Notes under the pieces: generated by a model | The model's input: the letters and a program-made list of their open reading frames with translations, nothing else | What the model was told of the DNA's origin: nothing | Databases searched by the model: none | Translations under genes and position numbers: made by a program | Assembly: GCF_000296815.2 (NCBI RefSeq) | Contig: NZ_CAIT01000009.1 | Location: forward strand, 1,612,001-1,676,000 | Reading direction: 5' to 3' | From: Fibrisoma limi BUZ 3 | Lineage (GTDB): Bacteria; Bacteroidota; Bacteroidia; Cytophagales; Spirosomataceae | Length of the DNA: 64,000 bases | Shown: one piece after another, positions 35,472-44,390 of the stretch | Position numbering within the stretch: position 1 is the first letter of the stretch | Layout: each line of letters starts with the position of its first letter

Positions 35472-37706
35472 TCAGCGCACCACCGCCAATTTTCCGGCAA
35501 CGCCCTCTACCCCATCGCTGCTCACCACCACAACTAGATAAACACCGGTCTGTGCCGAACGGCCTCGGTAATCGCGGAGGTTCCACGAGGCCGTACCGCC
35601 TTCGGACCGGGTTTCGTAGACCAGTTGCCCACCGGCGTCGAAAATTTTGACAGTTGCGTTATCGGTCAAGCCGTTGATCCCCACAGTTCCGCCGTAATCC
35701 GGACGTACCGGGTTAGGGAAAATAGTAAGGTTACTCAACATCTCCGCCGGCTCCGTCGCGGTTCCCCGGTACGACAACAATCCCCGATCTGTAGCCACGA
35801 ACAGCTCGCCGGATACCGGCTCAACGGCCAGTGCCCGGATCGCGTTAGCTGGTAGCGGACTGGTAGCTGCGGTAAACGTCTCGAGCAGTTGCGACCCGTC
35901 GGGAGCGACCCGGTACAACCCATTCTGGGTGCCTATCCACTTGCGGTTGCCGCCATCAATCACGAGGGCCGTTATGGGTTCGTTGGCCAGCAGGCGACGC
36001 CGGTTCAGTATGGGTGGATTTGCATCCACGCGCCCATCCAGTACGGCCGATGGATTATCGAATACCGTAACGCCGAGATCGGTGCCTACCCAGATAGCGC
36101 CATCACGGTCTTTAGCCATGGCCCGAACCCCACTGCTGGGCAGATTACCAGTGCCGGGACCGCTGTCGAGAAAGCGCGTGCGGTTGGTTACCGGATCAAA
36201 AACCAGAATACCACTAAATGAACTCAGCCGCATCCAGACGTAGCCGTTATCAGCGACTACCAACTGCTCAATCAACTGACCACCAATATTAAACGACTGG
36301 AACTGACCATCAGCCCGGCGCACGTGCAATACGTTCCGTAAGGTCGACGTCGCCGTTGTAGCCATCCATAAATCACCGTTTACGTCGGCGCTCAGGCTGG
36401 TAATCGTGTTGCCAATACTCGCCGGAAGCGTAACGGGCGCGAGCTGCCCGTCGGTCTGGCTCCACAAGCCCCGGCCATTACTGCCGAGGTATAGCCGCTG
36501 CTCAGCCGGCAGGTAGGCTGCGGAGGTGAAGCGGCTCGGAAAACCGGGAATGGCAAGCGCCTGCCAGCGGCCATCTGGTACGCTGAACACTTCGGCCGAC
36601 AACGGATTCGTTGTTGATGGAAGCGCCACCATCGTTTGCGGGTAAGCATACAAGCTTGCAAACTGATCCTGTGAAGGTCCTTCCGGAGCAATCCGGGTGA
36701 AGGTGCCGTTACGTACGTCGAGCAGGCCATTCTGTTGATCGGCAACCCAAACGCGGTCGGTACCGTCGGCTACAGCCTCACGTGGCAAAGGCGAAAGCAA
36801 CGGACTGGTAATGATCGTCCCATTAGCTAGTCTGACGCCATTGTCGGTGACCAGTACTAAGCCATCCGGGCTCGGAAATTGAAGAATGGTTGTATCGGCC
36901 AGCGCCTGGGTGAGCGACCAGCGACCAGCCTGTCGTTCAAAAATTCCCTGCTGGCTGGCGGTAGCGAACAACCTCCCCTGGTTTGAAACAATTGATAGCG
37001 TCACGGGCCCCGGCCGGGCAACGGAACGCCAATTGCCCGGATCGGCCAGATTAACCGTAGGTGCCAGCCGGACCGCCCGCAGTTCAAAATTGGTGGTAGT
37101 GCCACCCGGCGGTCCAACCAGTGCGAACAAACTATCGGTTGTAGCGGCTGTCTGGTAAATAGGTTCCGGCTGTCCGCTGGCCGTTCGGCTGAAATATGTA
37201 TCGCGGATTTCGTCCCGGATCAGATCAAGCACGACTATGCCGAAATCTGTACTGAGGTAGGCCGTATTGCCAATGCGGTTGATGTGATTGATTGCCCGGG
37301 AAGCGGGTAATTGCTGCGCTACGGCAATGGTGTTGACATTTTTTACATCGCCGGGCTCACCCGTGTCCGACAGGCTAAGGAAATCGAGGTTTCCATTTTT
37401 GTAAGCAATCAGTAAGCGTTGCTGATCGTTAAGATACACGACCCGACTAATACCGACGTCGCTCAGGCCGCTTTGTTTCGTCAGTACGGTTGTCTCGCCA
37501 GACGCTTTGTCGTAGTAAAAGAAACCATTTAGACTGGCTGCGAAGACGCTCTCTCCCACAACGGCCACCGACTGAGCCGATCGGTAGCTGACATACGTAC
37601 GCCAGGTACCGATCTGGGCCATCGACGACGTATGAATAATAAACGACAGTAGTGCGGCTAACCACCATGCCCGTTTGATCACCACGAAAGCGCCGTACTC
37701 GTTCAT
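35472..37706 (-). CDS. porZ: PorZ-like type IX secretion protein (beta-propeller plus C-terminal sorting domain)
   Basis: 744 residues. Signal peptide to about 30, then mature start IGTWRTYVSYRSAQSVAV, which resembles PorZ. Residues 35-640 are repeated propeller blades (for example VYLNDQQRLLIAYKNGNLD, DGAIWVGTDLGVTVFD, RKWIGTQNGLYRV, GELFVATDRGLLSYRG), enough for two propellers. The end (about 655-744) is a type IX C-terminal domain: NLTIFPNPVRPDYGG...VKIFDAGGQLVYET...AQTGVYLVVVV. PorZ acts in the attachment complex that delivers lipopolysaccharide to T9SS cargo. It starts 6 bp after the tdk stop, so both are in one operon. A generic propeller T9SS cargo is the alternative. Confidence 0.8.
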   Translation of the reverse strand: MNEYGAFVVIKRAWWLAALLSFIIHTSSMAQIGTWRTYVSYRSAQSVAVVGESVFAASLNGFFYYDKASGETTVLTKQSGLSDVGISRVVYLNDQQRLLIAYKNGNLDFLSLSDTGEPGDVKNVNTIAVAQQLPASRAINHINRIGNTAYLSTDFGIVVLDLIRDEIRDTYFSRTASGQPEPIYQTAATTDSLFALVGPPGGTTTNFELRAVRLAPTVNLADPGNWRSVARPGPVTLSIVSNQGRLFATASQQGIFERQAGRWSLTQALADTTILQFPSPDGLVLVTDNGVRLANGTIITSPLLSPLPREAVADGTDRVWVADQQNGLLDVRNGTFTRIAPEGPSQDQFASLYAYPQTMVALPSTTNPLSAEVFSVPDGRWQALAIPGFPSRFTSAAYLPAEQRLYLGSNGRGLWSQTDGQLAPVTLPASIGNTITSLSADVNGDLWMATTATSTLRNVLHVRRADGQFQSFNIGGQLIEQLVVADNGYVWMRLSSFSGILVFDPVTNRTRFLDSGPGTGNLPSSGVRAMAKDRDGAIWVGTDLGVTVFDNPSAVLDGRVDANPPILNRRRLLANEPITALVIDGGNRKWIGTQNGLYRVAPDGSQLLETFTAATSPLPANAIRALAVEPVSGELFVATDRGLLSYRGTATEPAEMLSNLTIFPNPVRPDYGGTVGINGLTDNATVKIFDAGGQLVYETRSEGGTASWNLRDYRGRSAQTGVYLVVVVSSDGVEGVAGKLAVVR

Positions 37707-37712
37707 CGGCCA

Positions 37713-38339
37713 TCATTCATTATTTACGTCTTCGTAGGCCCACTCCTTGCGACCGGCTTCGTCGCCAAGGTTAAAGCAGCGTCGGCAACGCGCTTCGTAG
37801 CTGTCGGTTTCGCCCAGGAGCACCCGCTCCTGTGAGGGCACCAGCCGGTAAGAATACTGCGCAATGTCGCCACAAACGACACAGATAGCGTGAACCTTGG
37901 TCACGTACTCGGCGATGGACAGTAGCTGTGGCATACACCCAAACGGCTGCCCGGCGAAATCCATGTCCAGCCCCGCCACAATCACCCGTTGCCCCTGGTT
38001 AGCGAGGGTATTGCAAACGGCAACGATGTCTTTATCGAAAAATTGAGCTTCATCAATACCCACTACGTCGCAATCGCCCGCCAGTTGAAGAATTTGACCA
38101 GCCGTATGTACCGGTATGGACTGGATCGACAGCGCACTATGCGACACGATATCGGCTTCGTGGTAGCGGGTATCGAGGGCAGGCTTAAAAATCCGGACAT
38201 TCAGTTTGGCAATCCGGGCCCGATTAAGCCGACGAATCAGTTCCTCAGTTTTACCGGAGAACATGGAGCCACAAATGGCTTCAATCCAGCCAGTACGGAG
38301 ATGAGGAGGCTCGCGTCGCCGAGTAGGTTCAATAAACAT
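37713..38339 (-). CDS. tdk: Thymidine kinase (TK1 type)
   Basis: 208 residues from the ATG at 38339; an in-frame TTG at 38387 lies 16 codons upstream and is unlikely. Type II thymidine kinase signatures: P-loop [15 protein letters not shown] (about 23-37), GIDEAQFF (lid/Walker B), [14 protein letters not shown], and four zinc-binding cysteines in CVVCGD and CRRCFN. The enzyme phosphorylates thymidine with ATP in the cytoplasm. It is the promoter-proximal gene of a two-gene operon with porZ. A consensus -7 box is at 38478-38485 on this strand. Confidence 0.95.
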   Translation of the reverse strand: MFIEPTRRREPPHLRTGWIEAICGSMFSGKTEELIRRLNRARIAKLNVRIFKPALDTRYHEADIVSHSALSIQSIPVHTAGQILQLAGDCDVVGIDEAQFFDKDIVAVCNTLANQGQRVIVAGLDMDFAGQPFGCMPQLLSIAEYVTKVHAICVVCGDIAQYSYRLVPSQERVLLGETDSYEARCRRCFNLGDEAGRKEWAYEDVNNE

Positions 38340-38477
38340 ACGGTGTCGTTTGTTGGAAAGACGTCTGTTCGGCCAGAACCGGTTCAAACGGCCTTCTTCC
38401 TGAATTGTGGGTGCGTAAGCCCCTTTTTCGGACGAGTTGATCCTTAAAACGGCGTACTACCCATCGTCTCTATTTTA

Positions 38478-38485
38478 CAAAAGTA
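38478..38485 (-). promoter_or_regulatory. -7 box for tdk-porZ
   Basis: The minus strand reads TACTTTTG, an exact TAnnTTTG match, 138 bp before the tdk ATG. The nearest minus-strand TTG (38515-38517) is 29 bp further upstream, too far for a standard -33. Confidence 0.5.
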
Positions 38486-38656
38486 AAAACCCTGCCGAAG
38501 AATCGACGTGGCTACAATAGGTAATACTGTAAATTTTGGGCGGAGGTATTTGGTGTAGGTTGACTCACAGAGATTACTGTACGCCTAATGTACAAGGTCT
38601 TCACAAGCGCTTTTATGAATTGAGATTTGGGCAGCTCTTGGGCTAAAATCAATTAA

Positions 38657-38685
38657 AAAGCCTGACATCATCGATATCAGGCTTT
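38657..38685 (-). terminator. Orphan hairpin with T run on the minus strand
   Basis: AAAGCCTGA (38657-38665) and TCAGGCTTT (38677-38685) pair perfectly around an 11-nt loop. On the minus strand the stem is followed by TTAATT after its own T run; on the plus strand by CTCAT. No minus-strand gene lies upstream, so its transcript is unidentified. Confidence 0.55.
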
Positions 38686-38805
38686 CTCATATTACATCCA
38701 CACTAACAAGAACCTTTGAAAGGCGCATGTCGTGTACGCGCAATATCGATGGATAAAATTACATTATGGTTTCATAGTTACTAATTGGTCATGAATTTGC
38801 TTTAA

Positions 38806-39051
38806 ATGTTAATTGTGACACTAATTCAGGCTTTATTTACTCGGGCTTTCCTACTATTTACCGTATCTATAGCACTTATATACAACACTTTTGTCGTCAC
38901 TTCACAACATTGCTCTTACCAGGAAATTGATCTGACTTATCTTATACAGATGCAGACTGTATATTTGAGGATGAAGCAGCCGGTTGCCGATGACTATTTA
39001 GGCAAGGCGATCGTATTACCGCACAAAATTTGGGTAACTGATTCTTATTGA
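38806..39051 (+). CDS. Weak small ORF, possible membrane peptide
   Basis: 81 residues with one N-terminal hydrophobic stretch (LFTRAFLLFTVSIALIYNTFVV) and a polar tail (MKQPVADDYLGKAIVLPHKI). Codon choice is AT-rich and unlike neighbouring genes, and no family or promoter was seen. It may be spurious or a recent acquisition. Confidence 0.22.
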   Translation: MLIVTLIQALFTRAFLLFTVSIALIYNTFVVTSQHCSYQEIDLTYLIQMQTVYLRMKQPVADDYLGKAIVLPHKIWVTDSY

Positions 39052-39198
39052 AGTCAACAGTGGGACAATATTTGTGATTACTACCGAATAACCGTAGTTT
39101 TCAGCAATAAACCAGTGGCTGGAAATTTGCGGTGGCCAATAAACAATCCATAGTCAAAATCAACTAAGACAGTAGATAGTTAATAAAGACTTTTCCCA

Positions 39199-40479
39199 AT
39201 GTCGAACAAGTTCAACGCTAACGCCCTTACTGAGTATTGCAAGTCGTATGCCCGCCGGGTGGCCGCCGATTTTTACCAGCAGCATTCCACAATCAGCGGT
39301 CAGCAGATTCTGAAACTAACGCCCATTAGCCAGATCAATTTGTTCGTCATCAGTACATTATCTGACAAATGGAAGTCGGATGCTGAAAAGTTTCGCAGTC
39401 CTTACTTCGACTATACGAATGCGGATGTGCAAGAGGCTTTACAGAATTTCATGAACGTTGTCTCGCAACATATTTCGGTGCGCCGGGAGCATCTTGAGCC
39501 GCTGCTGACCGAAGCCACGCGTCGGACGATCATCATGATTTTTGACCCTCGTTATTACTTTGATGAATTGCTTCGTAGCCAGCCCGATTTCACGCTCACG
39601 GCTGATGCACTCAAGCAGATCACCCGCTACACGCACATCAACAAGTTTATTCCGGCTCACATTGCCCAGCGGATGAACGGAAAGCCGTTCGTGTACGTCA
39701 ATCAGGCCCTGAACTACCTCGACGAAGCCCTCACCCAGCGCGGTCATGAACTCGAGCGTTATGATAAGTTCGTGGCACTGTTTTCGGAGAAAGTACCGAT
39801 GGACGTAGCCGCACTACTCCGCAGCCATGTTCCCGATGATATTCCGGCGGCACCCAACCGTTCGTTTTTTGATTCGGCTATCGAACCGGCGGTTCCACCG
39901 GCCCCGCTGGTTCCGACAGAGCCTATAACAGAGGCCATACCGGCCATGCCGGAGCCAGAGGTCAAACAGGAAACGGCCGAATTTGTACCGGTAGCCGGCG
40001 AGCCAGAAGAGGCAACCATTGGCGGAGGCCCCAAGTTTCTGAATGGTGGAGCGGGTCCGGAGCCCGTAGCTCCCATCAGCCAGCCAAGTCCCATGCCGGC
40101 CGGAGCCATCAGCCTGCCAACATCAACCGAAAGCACGCCGGTTGTTGCGGCTACGGAGTCGGCTCCAACGCTTAACGACCGCCTGCGCGAGGCCGCAGCT
40201 TCGGCCGCCCAGGCAACCGTTGGCGAATCGTTCAACCGGGCACCGATCGAAAGCATTGCGCGTAGTATCTCCCTGAATCAGAAGTTCCGGTTCATCAACC
40301 ACCTGTTCAACAACAGCCCCAGTGCCTACAATCAGGCTATTGAGGAACTGGATAAAATGAACAATTACGGACAGGCCCTCGATCTGATTTCGTACCGCTA
40401 TGCTTCACAATACCTTTGGGACATGAGCAGCGACGAGGTTAGTGAACTGGTTGAAATTCTGAAACGCCGGTTTGCCTAA
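39199..40479 (+). CDS. Bacteroidota-conserved hypothetical protein with Pro/Glu linker
   Basis: 426 residues, no signal peptide or membrane helix, so cytoplasmic. Three parts are visible: an N-terminal helical domain (1-215), a low-complexity Pro/Glu/Ala/Thr-rich linker (about 220-320), and a conserved C-terminal domain (about 335-426) with SISLNQKFRFINHLFNNS, YNQAIEELDKMNNYGQAL and YLWDMSSDEVSELVEILKRRF. The C-terminal pattern recurs in many Bacteroidota hypothetical proteins; its function is unknown. The layout suggests an adaptor with two folded ends joined by a flexible tether. Confidence 0.85.
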   Translation: MSNKFNANALTEYCKSYARRVAADFYQQHSTISGQQILKLTPISQINLFVISTLSDKWKSDAEKFRSPYFDYTNADVQEALQNFMNVVSQHISVRREHLEPLLTEATRRTIIMIFDPRYYFDELLRSQPDFTLTADALKQITRYTHINKFIPAHIAQRMNGKPFVYVNQALNYLDEALTQRGHELERYDKFVALFSEKVPMDVAALLRSHVPDDIPAAPNRSFFDSAIEPAVPPAPLVPTEPITEAIPAMPEPEVKQETAEFVPVAGEPEEATIGGGPKFLNGGAGPEPVAPISQPSPMPAGAISLPTSTESTPVVAATESAPTLNDRLREAAASAAQATVGESFNRAPIESIARSISLNQKFRFINHLFNNSPSAYNQAIEELDKMNNYGQALDLISYRYASQYLWDMSSDEVSELVEILKRRFA

Positions 40480-40607
40480 GTACCTACGGCAGTCATTAAA
40501 ATATGATAAAGTCAGGGGTTTCCTCATCCCAATACTTTTCTTTGCCTCCGAAAAGAAATGCCGGATGATGCGCCCCGGACTGTTGGCGTTACCGTAACTT
40601 GACAGAA

Positions 40608-40614
40608 TATCTTG
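40608..40614 (+). promoter_or_regulatory. -7-like element directly before the 40621 start
   Basis: TATCTTG ends 6 bp before the ATG at 40621. A TTG at 40583-40585 lies 22 bp upstream, near the usual -33 distance. A leaderless transcript is likely if used. Confidence 0.45.
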
Positions 40615-40620
40615 CGAACT

Positions 40621-42699
40621 ATGTACCTCCTGCTGGCGGCTGGTTGCCTGCTGGCTATGCCTGTCTACGCCCAAACGCCAACTCCCCGACGCGACGCCGA
40701 TTTGAATCGATTTCTTCAGGACCTGTTTCCTGTACAAACGGAGGGCATCGACTATCAATCGGTTTTTGATGCCTTAACGCAATTACACGCCAACCCGCTC
40801 GATCTGAACACCGCCACTCGGGATGAGCTGGCGGCCATGTATCTTCTTTCGGAACGGCAACTCACTAATCTGCTTACGTATCGAACGGACAATGGCAATC
40901 TGCTGTCAGTGTATGAACTTCAATCCGTTCCCGACTTTGACCTGCTGACCATTCGGCGGCTTCTACTCTTTGTGACCGTTGCGAGCGACACCCGACTGTT
41001 AGGCAGTTTACCGACGCCAACCGATAACTACCTGATCGTACGTTACGAACAGATTCTCGAACAGCAAAAAGGATTTTCTGACGCGACACCCGATAAAAAC
41101 GGAAAAATGCCCACCCGCTACATGGGCGATTCAGGGCAATGGTACGTCCGGTACCGTTATAGTCGCCCGCGGGCATTCAGCCTCGGCCTCACCCTGGAAA
41201 AAGATCCCGGCGAAGTACTTCGGTGGCAGCCGTCAGCGTCTCGGTACGGTGCCGATTACGTATCATTTCACGCACAGGTGCAAAATCGCGGCCGGTGGCG
41301 CAACCTGCTGACAGGCGATTATCAGGTCCAGGCCGGGCAGGGTCTGGTACTGTCTGCCGGTTTTGTGCTCGGTAAAAGCACAGAAACGATACAGACCGTC
41401 CGGCGACCTACGATAGGAGCCCGTCCCTACACATCCCTTACCGAATACGGCTATTTCCGGGGTGCCACCGCAACATATGCCCTGCATCCAACATTCGACC
41501 TGACACTGCTGGCGGCCCGTAACCGCCGGGATGCCAACACGACTACCGGAAAAGGGGATGAAGGCGTCATCGCTACGTCGCTGCTGACATCCGGCTTGCA
41601 CCGAACGCAATCGGAATTAGATGACCGCGCCAGCCTTCTCGAAACCAACCTGGGCGGACATTTACTGTACCACAACCGGCACCAGCTTCAACTGGGGCTA
41701 ACGGTCCTGCACACTACGTTCGATAAAACGTACCGAAAGCGCAATCTACCGTACAACCAGTACGACTTTACCGGCAAACAAAACCTTGTCGTTGGTTTCC
41801 ACGGGGGCTACGTCTGGCATAACCTGAATTTCTTTACCGAAGTTGCGCGTAGCGCCGGTTCGCAAACTTACAGTGGGGGCATTGGGGGTGTGGCCGGAGT
41901 GCTGGCCAGCCTGACCCGCCGGCTTGACCTTTCGGTAGTCCTGCGCCATTACGACCGACATTTTCACAGCTTTTATAGCAACGGGTTTAGCGAAGGGAGT
42001 CGAACTATCAACGAATCTGGAGCATACGTTGGTCTTAAATACAGTGTGTATCGGCGCTTAACCGCCAGTGGTTTCCTCGACGTTTATCGTTTCCCATGGC
42101 TGAAATACCTGGTCGATAAGCCATCGCGCGGCTATGACTACATGCTTCAGACAACATACACGCCAAACCGCCGGACAACTTTCTACGTCGTATACCACGA
42201 AGAGCACAAGCAGAAAAACCGCCCTGGAAGCAAAACCACGCCTAAAGAAGTCGTTGGCACTTTGCGCCGGAGCCTTGCGCTAAACGCTGAGTATACCCCC
42301 TGGCGTAGTGTTACACTACGGTCGCGGGCGCAATTGGGCAACTTTGCTTACAGCGGGCAAGCGGCATCCGCCGGGTTTGCGTTCGTACAGGATATTTCGG
42401 TTGAGCAGGGCCGTTTGAGTCTGAGTGGGCGCATTGCCCTGTTCGGTACCGACGACTACGATAGCCGTCAATACGTGTATGAACGCGACGTGCTGTACGC
42501 TTTTTCATTTCCGGCTTACTTCAACCGGGGTGTCCGGCATTACCTGTTGGCTCAATACACGCTAAATCGCCATGTAGACATTTGGGTACGCTGGGCCAGA
42601 ACTGATCTAACCAATCAGGAGACGGTTGGCTCCGACCTTGATCAGATAAATGCGCCCCACAAATCGGAGGTAAAAGTACAGGCGCGTTGGCGCTTTTGA
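40621..42699 (+). CDS. Secreted helix-hairpin-helix protein with predicted beta-barrel
   Basis: 692 residues from the ATG at 40621; the in-frame TTG at 40612 overlaps the -7-like element. Signal peptide to about 18 (MPVYAQ). Residues about 55-105 are a ComEA-like helix-hairpin-helix pair (LDLNTATRDELAAMYLLSER and LLSVYELQSVPDFDLLTIRR). The rest is beta-rich with alternating aromatic residues (YVRYRYSRPRAFSLGLTLE, and the C-terminal VKVQARWRF), suggesting an outer-membrane barrel. This architecture is common in Bacteroidota but uncharacterised. DNA binding by the HhH part in the periplasm is possible but unproven. Confidence 0.85.
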   Translation: MYLLLAAGCLLAMPVYAQTPTPRRDADLNRFLQDLFPVQTEGIDYQSVFDALTQLHANPLDLNTATRDELAAMYLLSERQLTNLLTYRTDNGNLLSVYELQSVPDFDLLTIRRLLLFVTVASDTRLLGSLPTPTDNYLIVRYEQILEQQKGFSDATPDKNGKMPTRYMGDSGQWYVRYRYSRPRAFSLGLTLEKDPGEVLRWQPSASRYGADYVSFHAQVQNRGRWRNLLTGDYQVQAGQGLVLSAGFVLGKSTETIQTVRRPTIGARPYTSLTEYGYFRGATATYALHPTFDLTLLAARNRRDANTTTGKGDEGVIATSLLTSGLHRTQSELDDRASLLETNLGGHLLYHNRHQLQLGLTVLHTTFDKTYRKRNLPYNQYDFTGKQNLVVGFHGGYVWHNLNFFTEVARSAGSQTYSGGIGGVAGVLASLTRRLDLSVVLRHYDRHFHSFYSNGFSEGSRTINESGAYVGLKYSVYRRLTASGFLDVYRFPWLKYLVDKPSRGYDYMLQTTYTPNRRTTFYVVYHEEHKQKNRPGSKTTPKEVVGTLRRSLALNAEYTPWRSVTLRSRAQLGNFAYSGQAASAGFAFVQDISVEQGRLSLSGRIALFGTDDYDSRQYVYERDVLYAFSFPAYFNRGVRHYLLAQYTLNRHVDIWVRWARTDLTNQETVGSDLDQINAPHKSEVKVQARWRF

Positions 42700-42867
42700 T
42701 TGGTCAACAGGACCCGCTTATTACTCTGTTTTGTTTGTAGCTTCTATAGAATATTTTTTGTTAATGTTTTGAGAAATAAATAACTGATTTCTAGTTGCTA
42801 CTTCAACTTTTGAAAAAAATATCAACTAAAAAACGATAGTAAAAAGTTACCATTTTTCATATTTTAT

Positions 42868-42898
42868 TTTGTACAAATCATTTTAATTTCTAATTTTC
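42868..42898 (+). promoter_or_regulatory. Promoter of the S8 peptidase gene
   Basis: TTTG (42868-42871), a 19-bp spacer and TAATTTTC (42891-42898; one mismatch to TAnnTTTG) lie in a strongly AT-rich gap, 48 bp before the ATG at 42947. Confidence 0.65.
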
Positions 42899-42946
42899 AG
42901 ACGAGGCCTCACAAAAATCTAAGCAAACTTTACCTTCTGAACTTTT

Positions 42947-44170
42947 ATGTCACACTTTTCAAAAAGTGCCTTAGTAGGCCTATGCCTGCCACTTTTGCTG
43001 GCCTCCTGTCAGGTAAACGAACCTGTGGCCGTCAGTACAAATACACCGGTGCCGAACGACCTCGTGCGGTACAGTTCCGGAGATGCTTCGGGACGAGCAT
43101 CAGCAGACGAAGACCTGTACATTGTTACCCTGAAAGAAGACGCATCGCTGGCCGACCTGCTGCCAGAACAGTCGGGCGCTTACGAAACCCGGCTTGTTGG
43201 TATGCGTGGCCTGATTGCGCGTCTTGCCGGATCAGACCTTGCCCAGCGTGCTAAGCAAATCTATGTTTCGGCGTTGAAAGGTTTTGCGGTTTCATTGACG
43301 CCCAAGGAAGTGGCAATCTTGCAGAGACTTCCGTTTGTAGAATCGGTGGAGCCGGATCAGACAATCCAGCTCCGGTTGCCGGGTGGTGGCGTAACAGCTC
43401 AGGCCCAGACGACCCCCTGGGGGATTACCCGGATTGGTGGGGCGGTTAACTACACGGGCTCCAATGTAGCCTGGGTTATTGACACGGGTATCGATCTGGA
43501 TCACCCAGACCTGAACGTTAGCCAGACACGGGGCCGGAGCTTCATCTCGACCGAACCAACCCCCGACGACCTGAACGGCCACGGTACACACGTTGCCGGT
43601 ACCATTGCAGCCCGCAACAACACAGTGGGTGTAGTAGGCGTAGCAGCCGGTGCGACGGTGATCCCGATCAAGGTTTTATCGGGTAGTGGCAGCGGGTCTA
43701 ACGCGGGTGTCATTGCAGGTGTCGACTACGTAGCGGCTAATGGCCGGGCAGGCGATGTAGCCAACATGAGTCTGGGTGGCGGCATCTCATCGGCGCTTGA
43801 CAATGCGGTTCTGAATGCTTCCAACAAAGGGATTTACTTTGCGCTGGCGGCCGGTAATGAGTCGCGGAACGCTAACAACTCATCGCCGGGCCGGGTAAAC
43901 GGCTCACGGATTTATACCGTATCGGCGTTCGATTCAAACAACCGGTTTGCCAGCTTCTCGAACTACGGCAACCCACCGATCGACATCTCGGCACCGGGCG
44001 TAAGCATCCAGTCAACGTATAAGAACGGCTCCTACGCGACTTTAAGCGGCACGTCAATGGCCACTCCTCACGTAGCGGGTATCCTCCTGGCCAACGCCGG
44101 CCGGCTGTATTACAGCGGTACGGTAACTGGTGACCCGGATGGAAACCCAGACAGACGAGCCGTCCGGTAA
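42947..44170 (+). CDS. Subtilisin-like S8 serine peptidase, lipoprotein
   Basis: 407 residues. A lipoprotein signal peptide ends in LLASC (Cys21). An inhibitor-I9-type propeptide follows (about 55-140: LYIVTLKEDASL...VEPDQTIQL). The catalytic triad is clear: Asp179 in VIDTGIDLDHPDLN, His212 in GHGTHVAGTIAA and Ser370 in GTSMATPHVAG, with oxyanion Asn304 in AAGNES. The layout is proteinase K-like. It is probably exported and tethered to a membrane, then self-processed. It has its own promoter (42868-42898) and terminator (44198-44223), so it is monocistronic. Confidence 0.95.
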   Translation: MSHFSKSALVGLCLPLLLASCQVNEPVAVSTNTPVPNDLVRYSSGDASGRASADEDLYIVTLKEDASLADLLPEQSGAYETRLVGMRGLIARLAGSDLAQRAKQIYVSALKGFAVSLTPKEVAILQRLPFVESVEPDQTIQLRLPGGGVTAQAQTTPWGITRIGGAVNYTGSNVAWVIDTGIDLDHPDLNVSQTRGRSFISTEPTPDDLNGHGTHVAGTIAARNNTVGVVGVAAGATVIPIKVLSGSGSGSNAGVIAGVDYVAANGRAGDVANMSLGGGISSALDNAVLNASNKGIYFALAAGNESRNANNSSPGRVNGSRIYTVSAFDSNNRFASFSNYGNPPIDISAPGVSIQSTYKNGSYATLSGTSMATPHVAGILLANAGRLYYSGTVTGDPDGNPDRRAVR

Positions 44171-44197
44171 GCTTGTTCTGAATGAAGTGTTGACAGT

Positions 44198-44223
44198 CCA
44201 CGTCTTCGGGCGTGGATTTTTTT
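44198..44223 (+). terminator. Terminator after the S8 peptidase
   Basis: TCCACG (44198-44203) pairs with CGTGGA (44212-44217) around an 8-nt UCUUCGGG loop, followed by seven T residues. Confidence 0.85.
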
Positions 44224-44264
44224 ATACCTGTGCTGCTCTGGTCCGTGCTATCAACCAGAGTCCT

Positions 44265-44292
44265 AGTTATCCACAAGTGAATGTGGATAACT
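44265..44292. promoter_or_regulatory. Two perfect DnaA boxes in inverted orientation
   Basis: TTATCCACA at 44267-44275 and its reverse complement TGTGGATAA at 44282-44290 face each other across 6 bp; the symmetry extends to 11-bp arms (44265-44275 and 44282-44292). A TGTTAACA-like palindrome follows at once (44292-44299). The site lies in the 220-bp gap between the S8 peptidase terminator and the ABA4-like gene. It could be part of a replication origin, a DnaA-titration site or a DnaA-controlled promoter. Confidence 0.6.
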
Positions 44293-44390
44293 GTTAACAG
44301 TGTGAAAAAACAAGGCCGAATGTACCCTTAGTGATCGTTTCGGGAATGTGTGCAAATTTTTGGTTAGCTTCACCGACAAACCACCATACC

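Larger units (their letters stand above)
38340..39198. other. 859-bp AT-richer region with no firm gene
   Basis: The region contains the tdk promoter (38478-38485), a hairpin at 38657-38685 with a T run on the minus strand, and one weak 81-residue ORF (38806-39051). Base composition is visibly more AT-rich than flanking genes from about 38640 on. No RNA gene was recognised. Confidence 0.5.
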
